From CAINVV01 sp964528535 (lineage in GTDB: Bacteria > Bacteroidota > Bacteroidia > Bacteroidales > Prolixibacteraceae): a DNA stretch of 62,267 bases. The notes beneath the pieces were generated by a model. That model saw nothing but the letters and a program-made list of their open reading frames with translations. It did no database searches and was not told where the DNA came from. Of this stretch, positions 1 through 11,112 are shown one piece after another; positions within the stretch are counted from its first letter, which is position 1, and each line of letters begins with the position of its first letter. A program made the translations under genes and the position numbers. Location: contig CAZGSQ010000008.1 in assembly GCA_964528535.1 (NCBI GenBank), forward strand, positions 1 through 62,267. Direction: 5' to 3'.

Positions 1-464
1 CCCGCCCTTTTTAGAAAATTCAAAGTACCCCCTGTTTTCATAATTTTTGTTGTTTTTAATAAATGAATGAAATCTCTGGTGTTCATAATTAATCGTTAAT
101 AAATCGATTTTTTTTAATCTTTATGCGTTTTAAGTAATTGATAAGAACGAAGTTTGCTAAAAATTATACCAAAAGACGACCCGTTTTTAGTCGGGAATGC
201 CAATTTCGGCACAATATTATCCATAAGATTTTAATTTTCCTAATTATTTCAACCAATTCAACGACTTAAACGTACCAAAATCCAAAAAAAATAGGATGGT
301 TTATGCATGGTAGATGTCTAAAAAGTGCGGATGGTTGCTTTGGTATTTAAAGATATAGTAAAAAAAGTTAAAATATGTTTATGCCTTAGAGATGAATATT
401 GTGGTTGTCGGGTTGCTTCGGTTATGAACAAATGTTGAAAAATAATTTAATTAAATCTTTTTTT

Positions 465-503
465 AGTGAAAAATGAATAGTGAAAAATGAATAATGAAAA
501 ATT
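465..503. repeat. 14-bp tandem repeat, about three copies
   Basis: Two exact copies of agtgaaaaatgaat (465-478 and 479-492) are followed by a degenerate third copy. The repeat is short, AT-rich and lies outside genes. It resembles the simple short-period repeats seen at other intergenic sites in this window. No function is evident. Confidence 0.6.
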
Positions 504-581
504 TTGTTTTGGTGTACCGATGTTTCAGGTTGCGGAATGTTGTAGAAAGAACGATGTTTTGAAAACTATTGTTTCCGAAGT

Positions 582-615
582 CTTGTTGTTTCGGTAAAAC
601 TCCTTCAACAACAAG
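582..615. repeat. 9-bp inverted repeat
   Basis: cttgttgtt (582-590) is exactly complementary to aacaacaag (607-615), with a 16-nt loop. It lies about 220 bp past the end of gltX. There is no T-tract on either side, so calling it a terminator would be a guess. Confidence 0.35.
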
Positions 616-834
616 GGATTACTACCTTAACATACGCGGCAATGTTAAATATAACTTTTTAATTCACCAAACAAATGTTCGTTTTTTTGCTGTAAAACAG
701 TCATTTTCAGCGCGAAGGGGGATCGTGGGAGGAGAAGTTGGTCCTTCGCTGCAATGGGGGGCACGGTTTTTGGCCACGGAAATGATTTGGAAGGTAAGAT
801 TGATAAGCTATGGTAAAAATCGCGGCAACAGCTG

Positions 835-2358
835 CTAAAGTATTTTTACGGCCAACCGGATGCGTGCGATTGTTTCTGTCTGGCCGATGATTTCGCAGAT
901 TTCGAAGATATCCGGCCCAAAGCTGCCACCCACGAGGCAGAGGCGAAGCGAATTCATGATCGTGCCAAAATTCCACTCCTTTTCTGTAACCATTGAAGAG
1001 AATGGTTCTTTGATTTCGTGGGCATGCCAATTCTCGAGCGTGGAGAAGAATCCGGCAATTTCTGTCATCATTTCCGGGACCCCCTCTTTCCAGCGTTTGG
1101 CGACCATCTTTTCGTCGTAGGATTCTGGTGCCTGGAAGAAGAAGAAGCCCTGCTCCCAGATTTCATGGGCAAAATGGCACCGTTCTTTTAGCAGTCCGGC
1201 CACATGGACCACCAGTTCGAATGGTACCTGCACCTTTTTCGCTGCGAGGAAGGGCAAAAAGCTTTGCGCCAATTCGGCATCCGTATGCCTTATCAGATAC
1301 TGGTGGTTGAACCATCTGGTCTTCTCGGGGTCGAAACGCGCGCCCGATTTTCCTACCCTTTCGAGCGAAAAAGCCTGAATCAACTCCTCCATTGAGAAGA
1401 TCTCCTGTTCCGTACCCGGATTCCATCCCAGCAGCGAAAGCATGTTGATCATGCCATCCGGCAGGTAGCCATCTTCGCGGTAGCCCCTTGAGAGATCTCC
1501 TGTTTCGGGATCTTTCCAGGCAAGGGGAAAGACCGGGAAGCCAAGCTGATCGCCGTCGCGCTTGCTTAGTTTTCCCTTCCCAACTGGTTTGAGGATCAGT
1601 GGGAGGTGTGCAAACTGCGGCATGGTGGCTTTCCAGCCGAAGGCTTCATAAAGCAGAATATGCAGTGGCATGGAGGGCAACCACTCCTCGCCGCGGATCA
1701 CGTGGGTGATCTCCATCAGGTGGTCGTCGACCACATTGGCCAAGTGGTAGGTGGGCATACCGTCACTTTTGAAGAGCACTTTGTCGTCGAGCTGGTCGGT
1801 GTTGAATTGCACATGACCACGTATCAGGTCGGTCTCCTCCACGATCTTGTTCCCGGCCATTTTGAACCTTACCACATGGGGTGCTCCGGAGGCCAGCAAG
1901 GCTGTACACTCATTTCCCGGTAGGGTAAGCGAATTTTTCAATCCGGTGCGGGTGGCATTGTTGTAAGTAAAGGTGCCTCCGTTTGCCTCGGCATTGGTGC
2001 GGAGAGCATCCAGCTCTTCAGCCGTATCAAAAGCATGGTAAGCATGACCCGATTCTATTAACTGGCTGGCGTAGGCCGCATAAAGTTCCTTGCGCTCGCT
2101 TTGGCGGTAGGGTGCATGGATGCCTCCCTGGCGCGGACCTTCGTCGATTCTGATGCCGCACCACTCCAGGGCTTCCAATATATATTCTTCTGCACCAGGT
2201 ACATAGCGCGATTGGTCGGTATCTTCGATCCTTAGCAGGAAGTCGCCACCATGGTGTTTGGCAAACAGGTAGTTGAAAAGTGCAGTGCGTACCCCTCCGA
2301 TGTGTAGCGGACCTGTGGGACTTGGGGCGAAACGAACGCGGGGTTTTGGAGAAGTCAT
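835..2358 (-). CDS. gltX: glutamyl-tRNA synthetase
   Basis: Class I aminoacyl-tRNA synthetase that charges tRNA-Glu with glutamate in the cytoplasm. The N-terminus carries the HIGH-type signature (SPTGPLHIGG, residues ~11-20) and the catalytic lobe contains the KMSKS-equivalent GKLSKRDGD. The remainder is the helical anticodon-binding region. At 507 residues the length is normal for the family. The start is the ATG just before MTSPKPRVRFAPSPTG. It lies 44 bp downstream of leuS on the same strand, so the two synthetase genes are probably co-transcribed. Identification is secure. Whether the enzyme also charges tRNA-Gln cannot be read from this sequence alone. Confidence 0.97.
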   Translation of the reverse strand: MTSPKPRVRFAPSPTGPLHIGGVRTALFNYLFAKHHGGDFLLRIEDTDQSRYVPGAEEYILEALEWCGIRIDEGPRQGGIHAPYRQSERKELYAAYASQLIESGHAYHAFDTAEELDALRTNAEANGGTFTYNNATRTGLKNSLTLPGNECTALLASGAPHVVRFKMAGNKIVEETDLIRGHVQFNTDQLDDKVLFKSDGMPTYHLANVVDDHLMEITHVIRGEEWLPSMPLHILLYEAFGWKATMPQFAHLPLILKPVGKGKLSKRDGDQLGFPVFPLAWKDPETGDLSRGYREDGYLPDGMINMLSLLGWNPGTEQEIFSMEELIQAFSLERVGKSGARFDPEKTRWFNHQYLIRHTDAELAQSFLPFLAAKKVQVPFELVVHVAGLLKERCHFAHEIWEQGFFFFQAPESYDEKMVAKRWKEGVPEMMTEIAGFFSTLENWHAHEIKEPFSSMVTEKEWNFGTIMNSLRLCLVGGSFGPDIFEICEIIGQTETIARIRLAVKIL

Positions 2359-2402
2359 ATGGATATGTTGTAAATGAACAGTTTAGGTCTACTAAGAGTC
2401 TT

Positions 2403-5066
<2,664 letters not shown>

Positions 5067-5098
5067 CTGTTTTGAACTGTTTGTGCTAAAATTATTTG

Positions 5099-5106
5099 CA
5101 AAATTA
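5099..5106 (-). promoter_or_regulatory. candidate leuS-gltX promoter -7 box
   Basis: Read on the minus strand this is TAATTTTG, an exact match to the Bacteroidetes -7 consensus TAnnTTTG, 32 bp before the leuS ATG. No clear -33 TTTG box stands at the usual spacing, so support is moderate. Confidence 0.45.
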
Positions 5107-5391
5107 CGATTAAAATATTAAAAATTAGGTTGATTTTGATATCGATAATGGTAGATATTGGTCTCAGCCCCGCAGTTATCTGATGATGGATCCTAATTTT
5201 TACGCCCTTGAGCAGTCCTATTTCTTTCCAAAACATCTCAAAATTCTTTGTTTTGGTTACAGGTTGAAAGTGAAACAGGTTCATTCTTAAGAAAATCGAA
5301 TAAAATTAGAATCCGGTATTAATACTTTGATTATCTAAGTTTTAATGACAAAATTCACATTATCCGATAAATAACCATTTGTAATTTGCAC

Positions 5392-5399
5392 TATTTTTG
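5392..5399 (+). promoter_or_regulatory. candidate gdhA promoter -7 box
   Basis: TATTTTTG matches TAnnTTTG exactly and ends 43 bp before the gdhA start. The upstream TTTG copies (5378-5381, 5385-5388) are too close for a classical -33 element. Confidence 0.45.
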
Positions 5400-5442
5400 G
5401 GTGTTAATTTTTCGAGTGTAACCATCTAAAAAAAGAGATGTC

Positions 5443-6780
5443 ATGAATGCAGGAATCGATCAATTTATGGAGGAGTTGAAAACCCGCACGCCGGGAGAGA
5501 ATGAATTCCACCAGGCAGTGAGAGAAGTAATAGAGACAGTTTGGGATGTTTACGATGCCAATCCAAGGTACAAACAAGCCAAAATTTTAGAGCGCATGGT
5601 TGAACCGGAGCGGACCATTATGTTCCGTGTACCCTGGATGAATGACTTGGGGGAAGTTGAGATCAACCGTGGTTACAGGGTAGAATTTAACAGCACCCTT
5701 GGGCCTTACAAGGGTGGGCTGCGTTTCCACAAGAGTGTCAATCTGAGCATCCTGAAGTTCCTTGGTTTCGAGCAGACTTTCAAAAATAGTCTTACCACGC
5801 TTCCGATGGGTGGTGGCAAGGGGGGGTCCGATTTCAGTGCCAAAGGACGCAGCGACAATGAGATCATGCGCTTCTGTCAATCGTTTATGACTGAACTTTT
5901 CCGTCACATTGGTCCGAATACGGATGTTCCTGCCGGGGATATTGGTGTTGGCGGACGCGAAATTGGCTATCTTTTTGGACAGTATAAGAGAATCAAAAAT
6001 GAATTTACCGGTGTGCTAACCGGTAAGGGACTGGGTTGGGGTGGTTCATTGATCCGTCCGGAGGCAACTGGATTCGGAGCCGTCTATTTTGTGCAGCACA
6101 TGCTCAAGGAGATGGGAAAAGAGCTGAAGGGGCAGACTGTTTCTGTGTCGGGATTTGGCAATGTAGCCTGGGGAGCCATCTCCAAAATTGATGAACTCGG
6201 CGGAAAGGTTGTTACCATTTCAGGACCTGATGGATATATTTACGATCCTGCCGGAATTTCCGGTCCAAAAATTGAATACCTGCTTGAATTGCGTGCTACC
6301 AACAACGATGTGGTTGCTCCCTATGCAGAAGAGTTTGGATGTCACTTCTATCCCAATGCCAAACCCTGGGAACAGAAGGTCGACATCGCACTTCCTTGTG
6401 CCACTGAGAACGAACTGGACGAGGCAGATGCCAGGAAGTTGGTTGCCAATGGTTGTTTCCTGATCGGCGAGGTCTCTAACATGGGATGCACTGCCGGAGC
6501 AGTAAACTATTTCCTTGACAACAAGATTCATTATGCACCAGGGAAAGCCGTCAATGCCGGAGGAGTAGCGGTATCGGGCCTGGAAATGTCGCAAAACAGC
6601 ATGCGGTACAACTGGACAAAAGAAGAGGTGGATGAAAGGCTGCACCTGATTATGCATGACATTCACCAGACTTGTCAGAAATATGGCCGCGACGGAAGTT
6701 ACATCAATTATGTAAAGGGCGCCAATGTAGGAGGATTTGTGAAAGTTGCGGATGCAATGCTTGCGCTGGGACTGGTATAA
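5443..6780 (+). CDS. gdhA: NADP-type glutamate dehydrogenase
   Basis: Catalyses reductive amination of 2-oxoglutarate with ammonium to glutamate, linking carbon and nitrogen metabolism in the cytoplasm. The 445-residue length and the strongly conserved substrate region (GPYKGGLRFH; TLPMGGGKGGSDF, with the catalytic lysine in the latter) are those of hexameric small GDHs (Glu/Leu/Phe/Val dehydrogenase family). The Rossmann segment (VSVSGFGNVAWGA, ~residues 230-242) follows. The coenzyme preference (NADPH) is inferred from similarity to enterobacterial GdhA. A strong hairpin starts 5 bp after the stop and may act as terminator. Confidence 0.95.
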   Translation: MNAGIDQFMEELKTRTPGENEFHQAVREVIETVWDVYDANPRYKQAKILERMVEPERTIMFRVPWMNDLGEVEINRGYRVEFNSTLGPYKGGLRFHKSVNLSILKFLGFEQTFKNSLTTLPMGGGKGGSDFSAKGRSDNEIMRFCQSFMTELFRHIGPNTDVPAGDIGVGGREIGYLFGQYKRIKNEFTGVLTGKGLGWGGSLIRPEATGFGAVYFVQHMLKEMGKELKGQTVSVSGFGNVAWGAISKIDELGGKVVTISGPDGYIYDPAGISGPKIEYLLELRATNNDVVAPYAEEFGCHFYPNAKPWEQKVDIALPCATENELDEADARKLVANGCFLIGEVSNMGCTAGAVNYFLDNKIHYAPGKAVNAGGVAVSGLEMSQNSMRYNWTKEEVDERLHLIMHDIHQTCQKYGRDGSYINYVKGANVGGFVKVADAMLALGLV

Positions 6781-6785
6781 AAAAA

Positions 6786-6850
6786 TTATGAGTGATGGGT
6801 TATGAGTTATGAAAAAAGCGCACTCATAACTCATAACCCATCACTCATAA
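6786..6850. repeat. perfect 27-bp inverted repeat after gdhA
   Basis: The arm at 6786-6812 is exactly complementary to 6824-6850, with an 11-nt loop. The arms are built from the motif atgagttatgagt/gatgggttatgag, a low-complexity family. It could stop gdhA transcripts, but there is no T-tract after it. Its perfect symmetry also suggests a short mobile or recombinogenic repeat, related in style to the arms at 7687 and 8163. Confidence 0.85.
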
Positions 6851-6894
6851 CTCAGATATAACATTCCCTTAACCTAACTGACTGTCAGCTTAGT

Positions 6895-6902
6895 TAACTT
6901 TG
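6895..6902 (+). promoter_or_regulatory. candidate tatD promoter -7 box
   Basis: TAACTTTG is an exact TAnnTTTG match 17 bp before the tatD ATG. This would give a leader of only about 10 nt. No convincing -33 box is seen. Confidence 0.4.
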
Positions 6903-6919
6903 CTGAAAATTTTGCCTGT

Positions 6920-7684
6920 ATGTTTGTTGACAGCCATTCGCACATTTACTCATCTGATTTTAGTCTTGACCGGGACGAAGTGATTACGCGTGCCCTGGAG
7001 GCTGGTGTGGAGCGCATTGTGCTGCCAAACATTGACAGCTCTTCGATCAAGCCCTTGCTCGATTTGACGGATACCCTTCCGGGAGTTTTTTTCCCGTTGG
7101 TAGGTTTGCATCCTACATCTGTCAAGGAGGATTTTCGAAAGGAGTTGCAGATTCTGGAGTATTGGCTGGGCAAGAGAAAATTTTATGGCATTGGAGAAAT
7201 TGGCATCGATCTATTCTGGGACAAGTCATTTTTAGCGGAGCAAATTGAAGCTTTCCAGACCCAGATTGGATGGGCAAAAAGTAAAAATTATCCCATTGTC
7301 GTTCATGTCAGGGATTCATTTGAGGAGGTGATGGAACAGCTAAGAAAGGCTGCACTACCCAATTTGAAGGGAGTCTTTCATAGCTTTACAGGGAGCTATG
7401 AGCAAGCTGAGCAGATCATCGAATTGGGATTTAAAATTGGCATCAACGGGATCATCACTTTCAAGAATTCGGAATTGGGAGAGACTGTTCAGAAGATCGA
7501 CCCCCGTCATCTGCTGATCGAAACCGACTCTCCCTGGTTGGCACCTGTTCCCCACAGGGGCAAGCGGAATGAGTGTTCTTACATCGTAACCGTCGCTTCA
7601 AAAATTGCTGAACTGCACCAGACCACCATCGAAAACATTGCCACCGTTACCACGAAGAATGCGAAAGAGCTGTTTGGGCTGTAA
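6920..7684 (+). CDS. tatD: TatD family metal-dependent hydrolase
   Basis: A TIM-barrel metal-dependent hydrolase of the TatD DNase family; characterised members are 3'-5' exonucleases or DNA-repair-associated nucleases. Metal ligands are visible: the N-terminal DSHSH pair (residues ~4-8), the Glu in GEIGID (~90), the His in VVHVRD, the His in VFHSFTG, and the Asp in ETDSPW near residue 205. Length (254 residues) is typical. The downstream neighbour is an inserted IVS-like element rather than a functional partner. Family assignment is firm; the exact substrate is not known. Confidence 0.92.
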   Translation: MFVDSHSHIYSSDFSLDRDEVITRALEAGVERIVLPNIDSSSIKPLLDLTDTLPGVFFPLVGLHPTSVKEDFRKELQILEYWLGKRKFYGIGEIGIDLFWDKSFLAEQIEAFQTQIGWAKSKNYPIVVHVRDSFEEVMEQLRKAALPNLKGVFHSFTGSYEQAEQIIELGFKIGINGIITFKNSELGETVQKIDPRHLLIETDSPWLAPVPHRGKRNECSYIVTVASKIAELHQTTIENIATVTTKNAKELFGL

Positions 7685-7686
7685 TG

Positions 7687-7726
7687 TGAGATATAAGACA
7701 TGAGACATGAGATATAAGACATGAGA
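7687..7726 (+). repeat. left 40-bp arm of inverted repeat around four-helix-bundle gene
   Basis: This arm is exactly complementary over 40 bases to 8163-8202. It is internally repetitive: tgagatataagaca and tgagaca units alternate with a 21-bp period. It starts 3 bp after the tatD stop codon. Confidence 0.9.
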
Positions 7727-7731
7727 TTGGG

Positions 7732-8091
7732 CTACTTTTGGGTTTTGGATTTGGAAGTAAGGATGGAACTCCGTATCATTTTTAGTAATTCGTTAGCTTC
7801 TGAACTTATTTCAAGGAACTCATATTCTTCAATATAATTCGTTTTGAACAATAGTTCTAGCCAATAAAGTGATTCATCACATTCTTTTTGTGCAATACCT
7901 AATTTATGTTGAAAATCAGCCCTGCTCTCGCTGTTCTTTGCCTCTCGAACCATTGCACCAACGGAAGTCCCGCATCTTAACAATTGTTTGCTTAAGACAT
8001 ATGCTTGTTGTTGCTCTTGCAAGTTCTTGAACAACTTTACAATTCTTATTGCAAAAAGAAAACTCTTTTCTTTTAAGATGCTTTCAGTCAA
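7732..8091 (-). CDS. four helix bundle protein (IVS-encoded / S23-like)
   Basis: A 119-residue, wholly helical protein of the four-helix-bundle family, related to the protein encoded in 23S rRNA intervening sequences and to Avd of diversity-generating retroelements. Family hallmarks visible: YVLSKQLLRCGTSVGAMVREA (~residues 31-51), the ES.ADF.HKL segment, and KECDESLYWLELL. Its role is not established; in IVS elements it is thought to bind nucleic acid. The gene sits alone on the minus strand between plus-strand tatD and ansA and is enclosed by a perfect 40-bp inverted repeat, so transcription would give an RNA stem with the gene in the loop. This resembles an IVS transplanted outside rRNA. 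No reverse transcriptase or variable repeat is nearby. Confidence 0.88.
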   Translation of the reverse strand: MTESILKEKSFLFAIRIVKLFKNLQEQQQAYVLSKQLLRCGTSVGAMVREAKNSESRADFQHKLGIAQKECDESLYWLELLFKTNYIEEYEFLEISSEANELLKMIRSSILTSKSKTQK

Positions 8092-8162
8092 TGTAATTAA
8101 AAATTACTTCGATCTAAGTTACTGCTTTTTGTTGACATATCCAAAAAATTCAGTACCTCATG

Positions 8163-8202
8163 TCTCATGTCTTATATCTCATGTCTCATGTCTTATATCT
8201 CA
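8163..8202 (-). repeat. right 40-bp arm of inverted repeat
   Basis: Exact reverse complement of 7687-7726. Pairing could extend a little outward with G-U pairs in RNA. Together the arms bound a 516-bp element containing one gene. Confidence 0.9.
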
Positions 8203-8230
8203 TGTCTTATCAATTATAACTTCTTTTCCC

Positions 8231-8238
8231 TACCTTTG
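8231..8238 (+). promoter_or_regulatory. candidate ansA promoter -7 box
   Basis: TACCTTTG fits TAnnTTTG exactly and ends 35 bp before the chosen ansA ATG. No -33 TTG was found at 17-23 bp spacing. It lies just outside the inverted-repeat element, so the insertion may have displaced the original upstream element. Confidence 0.45.
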
Positions 8239-8273
8239 TGAGAGGCATTCAATTTAACAACAGAGGCACCCAA

Positions 8274-9311
8274 ATGGAGACAAGCAACAAGGCTGCAATT
8301 CTGATCATCTATACAGGGGGAACCATTGGCATGCGGGAAGATCCGGTGACCAAGACATTGGCACCCATGAAATTTGGGATGTTGCTCGAGGAGATTCCGG
8401 AGTTGAACAAGCTGGATTATGTTCTCTCTTCGATCACTTTTAACCCTCCCATCGACTCTTCGAACATGACGCCTGCCATTTGGGCGCAATTAGCAAGAAC
8501 CATAGAGAAGAATTACACCAAATACGATGGTTTTGTGATCCTGCATGGGACGGATACGATGTCATATACTGCTTCAGCCTTGAGTTATATGTTTGAAAAT
8601 CTTGACAAGGCAGTGATCATGACAGGATCGCAGCTGCCCATTGGCGTTTTGCGCACCGATGGCAAGGAGAATATTATTACTGCTGTTCAGATTGCGGCCG
8701 CCCGCACGGAGGGAAAATCTGTGGTGCCAGAAGTTTGCGTCTATTTTAATTCGCAACTATTTCGTGGTAACCGTACTACCAAGAAAGATTCGGCCCAGTT
8801 CAGTGCTTTTGCCTCTCACAACTATCCACCTTTGGCCAAGGCAGGGGTTGACATTGTATTTAACTACGATAAAATCAACTATCCAAAAAACAGGGGTGTA
8901 TTGAAAATCAATACGACAGTGGATGACCGTGTGATGATCTTAAAGATTTTCCCTGGTCTCAGCCGCAAGTATTTTGAGTCCATTCTTCAATTGCCAGATT
9001 TGAAGGGAGTTGTTCTGGAATCGTATGGTTCGGGGAATATGCCTACAACTGGCTGGCTGCTTCAAGCTATCAGGAAGGCTTCGAAAAAGGGGATCGTCTT
9101 GATGAATGTATCCCAGTGCCCTGGAGGGAAGGTACTGATGGGGCATTATGAAACGAGTTTAGAGCTTCAAAAAGCAGGTGTGGTCAGTGGAAAGGACAGT
9201 ACTGTTGAGGCTGCTGTAACCAAGCTGATGTTTTTGCTTGGGCAGAACCTCACCCCGGAGGAGACCAAATACTACCTGAGCAACAACCTGAAGGGTGAGA
9301 TCGAGATTTGA
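8274..9311 (+). CDS. ansA: type I (cytoplasmic) L-asparaginase
   Basis: Hydrolyses L-asparagine to aspartate and ammonia. The two catalytic threonine motifs of the family are clear: YTGGTIG near the N-terminus (~residues 11-17) and HGTDTMSYTA (~residues 84-93). There is no signal peptide and the length (345 residues) matches cytoplasmic AnsA. I chose the ATG at METSNKAAI. The frame stays open upstream to 8238, but that extension runs through the promoter region and lacks conservation. The stop is only 3 bp from the end of convergent aspS, so the two transcripts must overlap at their 3' ends. Confidence 0.93.
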   Translation: METSNKAAILIIYTGGTIGMREDPVTKTLAPMKFGMLLEEIPELNKLDYVLSSITFNPPIDSSNMTPAIWAQLARTIEKNYTKYDGFVILHGTDTMSYTASALSYMFENLDKAVIMTGSQLPIGVLRTDGKENIITAVQIAAARTEGKSVVPEVCVYFNSQLFRGNRTTKKDSAQFSAFASHNYPPLAKAGVDIVFNYDKINYPKNRGVLKINTTVDDRVMILKIFPGLSRKYFESILQLPDLKGVVLESYGSGNMPTTGWLLQAIRKASKKGIVLMNVSQCPGGKVLMGHYETSLELQKAGVVSGKDSTVEAAVTKLMFLLGQNLTPEETKYYLSNNLKGEIEI

Positions 9312-9314
9312 TTC

Positions 9315-11066
9315 TTACTCGGTCTTTACCAATTTAAGGTACAATTCGTCCAATTGTGCTTGTGAAATAGGTGAAGGCGAATCGTTCATGACGTCTCTTC
9401 CGGAGTTGTTTTTGGGGAATGCAATTACGTCGCGGATGGAGTCGAGGCCTGCGAACATGGAGACGAGCCTGTCGAAACCGAATGCAATTCCGGCATGTGG
9501 AGGAGCGCCAAATTTGAAGGCATTCATCAGGAAGCCAAACTGATCTTCGGCAGCCTCTTTGGTAAATCCAAGTATCTTAAACATCTTGGCCTGCAGGGCG
9601 CTGTCAAAGATTCTGACGGAACCACCACCAATCTCCACACCGTTGATAACCAAATCGTAAGCATTGGCTCTTACCTTTCCCGGATCAGTGTTCAGGAGTT
9701 CGATGTCTTCTGGTTTGGGTGAAGTAAAAGGATGGTGCATCGCAAAAAATCGCTGTGTCTCCTCGTTCCATTCGAGCAATGGGAAGTCGACTACCCAGAG
9801 TGGTTTGAAAATCTCCTTGTCGAGAAGTTCACACTGGCGGCCCATCTCGAGGCGAAGGGAGGAGATTGCCGGAAGTGTTTTTTCTTTTGCTCCCGACATG
9901 ATCAGGATCAGATCGCCGGGTTTGGCACCGAAAAGATCGACCCATTTTTGCAAGTCATCGGAGGCGTAGTATTTATCTACCGAGGATTTAACAGAACCAT
10001 CGCTGTTGACCTTGGCATAGATGAGTCCGGTTCCGCCAATCTGTGGCTTTTTAATAAAATCGGTGAGGGCATCCAGCTGTTTTCGGGTATATTCACCGCA
10101 ATTTCCTGCACAAATTCCACCTATGTATTCGGCATCATCAAATAGTTTGAACTCTTTTCCCTTGACCAAACCTGTCAGTTCATGAATTTCCATCCCAAAC
10201 CTGAGATCAGGTTTGTCGTTGCCGTATTTCTCGAAGGCTTCTGCAAAGGTCATCCTGGGAAAATCGACAATATCAATTCCCTTCAACGCTTTAAAAATAT
10301 TTTTTGTCAATCCTTCGAACATATTCAGCACATCTTCCTGGTGGACATACGACATTTCGCAGTCGATTTGGGTAAATTCAGGTTGACGGTCTGCCCTAAG
10401 GTCTTCATCCCTGAAACACTTGACAATCTGGTAATATTTATCGAAACCGGCTACCATCAGCAACTGTTTGAAAAGCTGAGGTGACTGTGGGAGGGCATAA
10501 AACTGGTTGGGATTCATGCGTGAAGGGACGACAAAGTCTCTGGCACCTTCCGGTGTGGATTTGATCAACACAGGGGTTTCGGTTTCGATGAAGTTGTTGC
10601 TATCGAGATAATTTCTGACAACATGGGCCATCTTTGCCCTCAATTCGAGATTTTTGCGCACCATTTCACGGCGAAGGTCGAGGTAACGGTATTTCATTCG
10701 CAGCTCATCGCCACCATCTGTATCATCCTGAATGGTGAAAGGGGGAGTTGATGCACTGTTTAGGATATTCAGCTCAGAAATGTGGAGTTCAACCTCCCCG
10801 GTAGCCATTTTGACGTTCTTACTGGAACGCTCTCTAACCAGGCCGCGGGCTTGAACTACAAATTCGCGTCCAAGTGTTGCGGCGATGGTTTTAACAGATT
10901 CAGAGGATTGGTCGTCTACCACCAGCTGGGTCAAACCATACCTGTCGCGCAGATCGATAAAAGTCATTCCACCAAGATTTCTAACCCGTTGAACCCATCC
11001 GGCAAGCAATACTTCCTGCCCGCTATTTTCCATGCGTATTTCGCCGCAAGTATGATTTCTGTACAT
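9315..11066 (-). CDS. aspS: aspartyl-tRNA synthetase
   Basis: Class II synthetase that charges tRNA-Asp. Residues 1-~105 form the OB-fold anticodon-binding domain (VLLAGWVQRVRNLGGMTFIDLRD). Motif 2 is the segment FRDEDLRADRQPEFTQID, a bacterial-type GAD insertion follows (~290-400), and motif 3 is GIAFGFDRLVSMFAG near the C-terminus. At 583 residues it is the bacterial long form. It is divergent from tadA and convergent with ansA. Whether it is discriminating or also charges tRNA-Asn cannot be settled here, since no gatCAB is in view. Confidence 0.97.
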   Translation of the reverse strand: MYRNHTCGEIRMENSGQEVLLAGWVQRVRNLGGMTFIDLRDRYGLTQLVVDDQSSESVKTIAATLGREFVVQARGLVRERSSKNVKMATGEVELHISELNILNSASTPPFTIQDDTDGGDELRMKYRYLDLRREMVRKNLELRAKMAHVVRNYLDSNNFIETETPVLIKSTPEGARDFVVPSRMNPNQFYALPQSPQLFKQLLMVAGFDKYYQIVKCFRDEDLRADRQPEFTQIDCEMSYVHQEDVLNMFEGLTKNIFKALKGIDIVDFPRMTFAEAFEKYGNDKPDLRFGMEIHELTGLVKGKEFKLFDDAEYIGGICAGNCGEYTRKQLDALTDFIKKPQIGGTGLIYAKVNSDGSVKSSVDKYYASDDLQKWVDLFGAKPGDLILIMSGAKEKTLPAISSLRLEMGRQCELLDKEIFKPLWVVDFPLLEWNEETQRFFAMHHPFTSPKPEDIELLNTDPGKVRANAYDLVINGVEIGGGSVRIFDSALQAKMFKILGFTKEAAEDQFGFLMNAFKFGAPPHAGIAFGFDRLVSMFAGLDSIRDVIAFPKNNSGRDVMNDSPSPISQAQLDELYLKLVKTE

Positions 11067-11112
11067 TTGTAAGCGATTTATTTTTCAGTCGGCTAAATTA
11101 CAAAACAAAAAG

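Larger units (their letters stand above)
1..834. other. AT-rich non-coding stretch at contig start
   Basis: No convincing gene is present. A short open frame at 569-838 on the plus strand has no recognisable domain and unlikely composition. Two small structures are visible: a 14-base tandem repeat (agtgaaaaatgaat, about 465-503) and a 9-bp inverted repeat (582-590 with 607-615). The right part is the downstream region of gltX, which ends at 835 on the minus strand. No clear T-tract terminator is seen. Confidence 0.6.
5067..5442. other. divergent intergenic region leuS / gdhA
   Basis: This 376-bp AT-rich gap between two divergent genes should hold both promoters. Candidate -7 boxes matching TAnnTTTG are seen for each direction (5099-5106 minus, 5392-5399 plus). 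No small gene or riboswitch-like structure was recognised. Confidence 0.5.

Noticed and set aside
569..838. 89-codon frame in the left non-coding region
   Set aside because: Overlaps the gltX end, no homologous look, no promoter; probably chance.
7687..8202. Diversity-generating retroelement (because the small protein resembles Avd)
   Set aside because: No reverse transcriptase, template repeat or variable repeat nearby; the protein fits the IVS-type four-helix-bundle branch better.
7687..8202. CRISPR-like array from the short repeats near tatD
   Set aside because: Repeats are low-complexity, adjacent without unique spacers, and form two complementary arms rather than an array.
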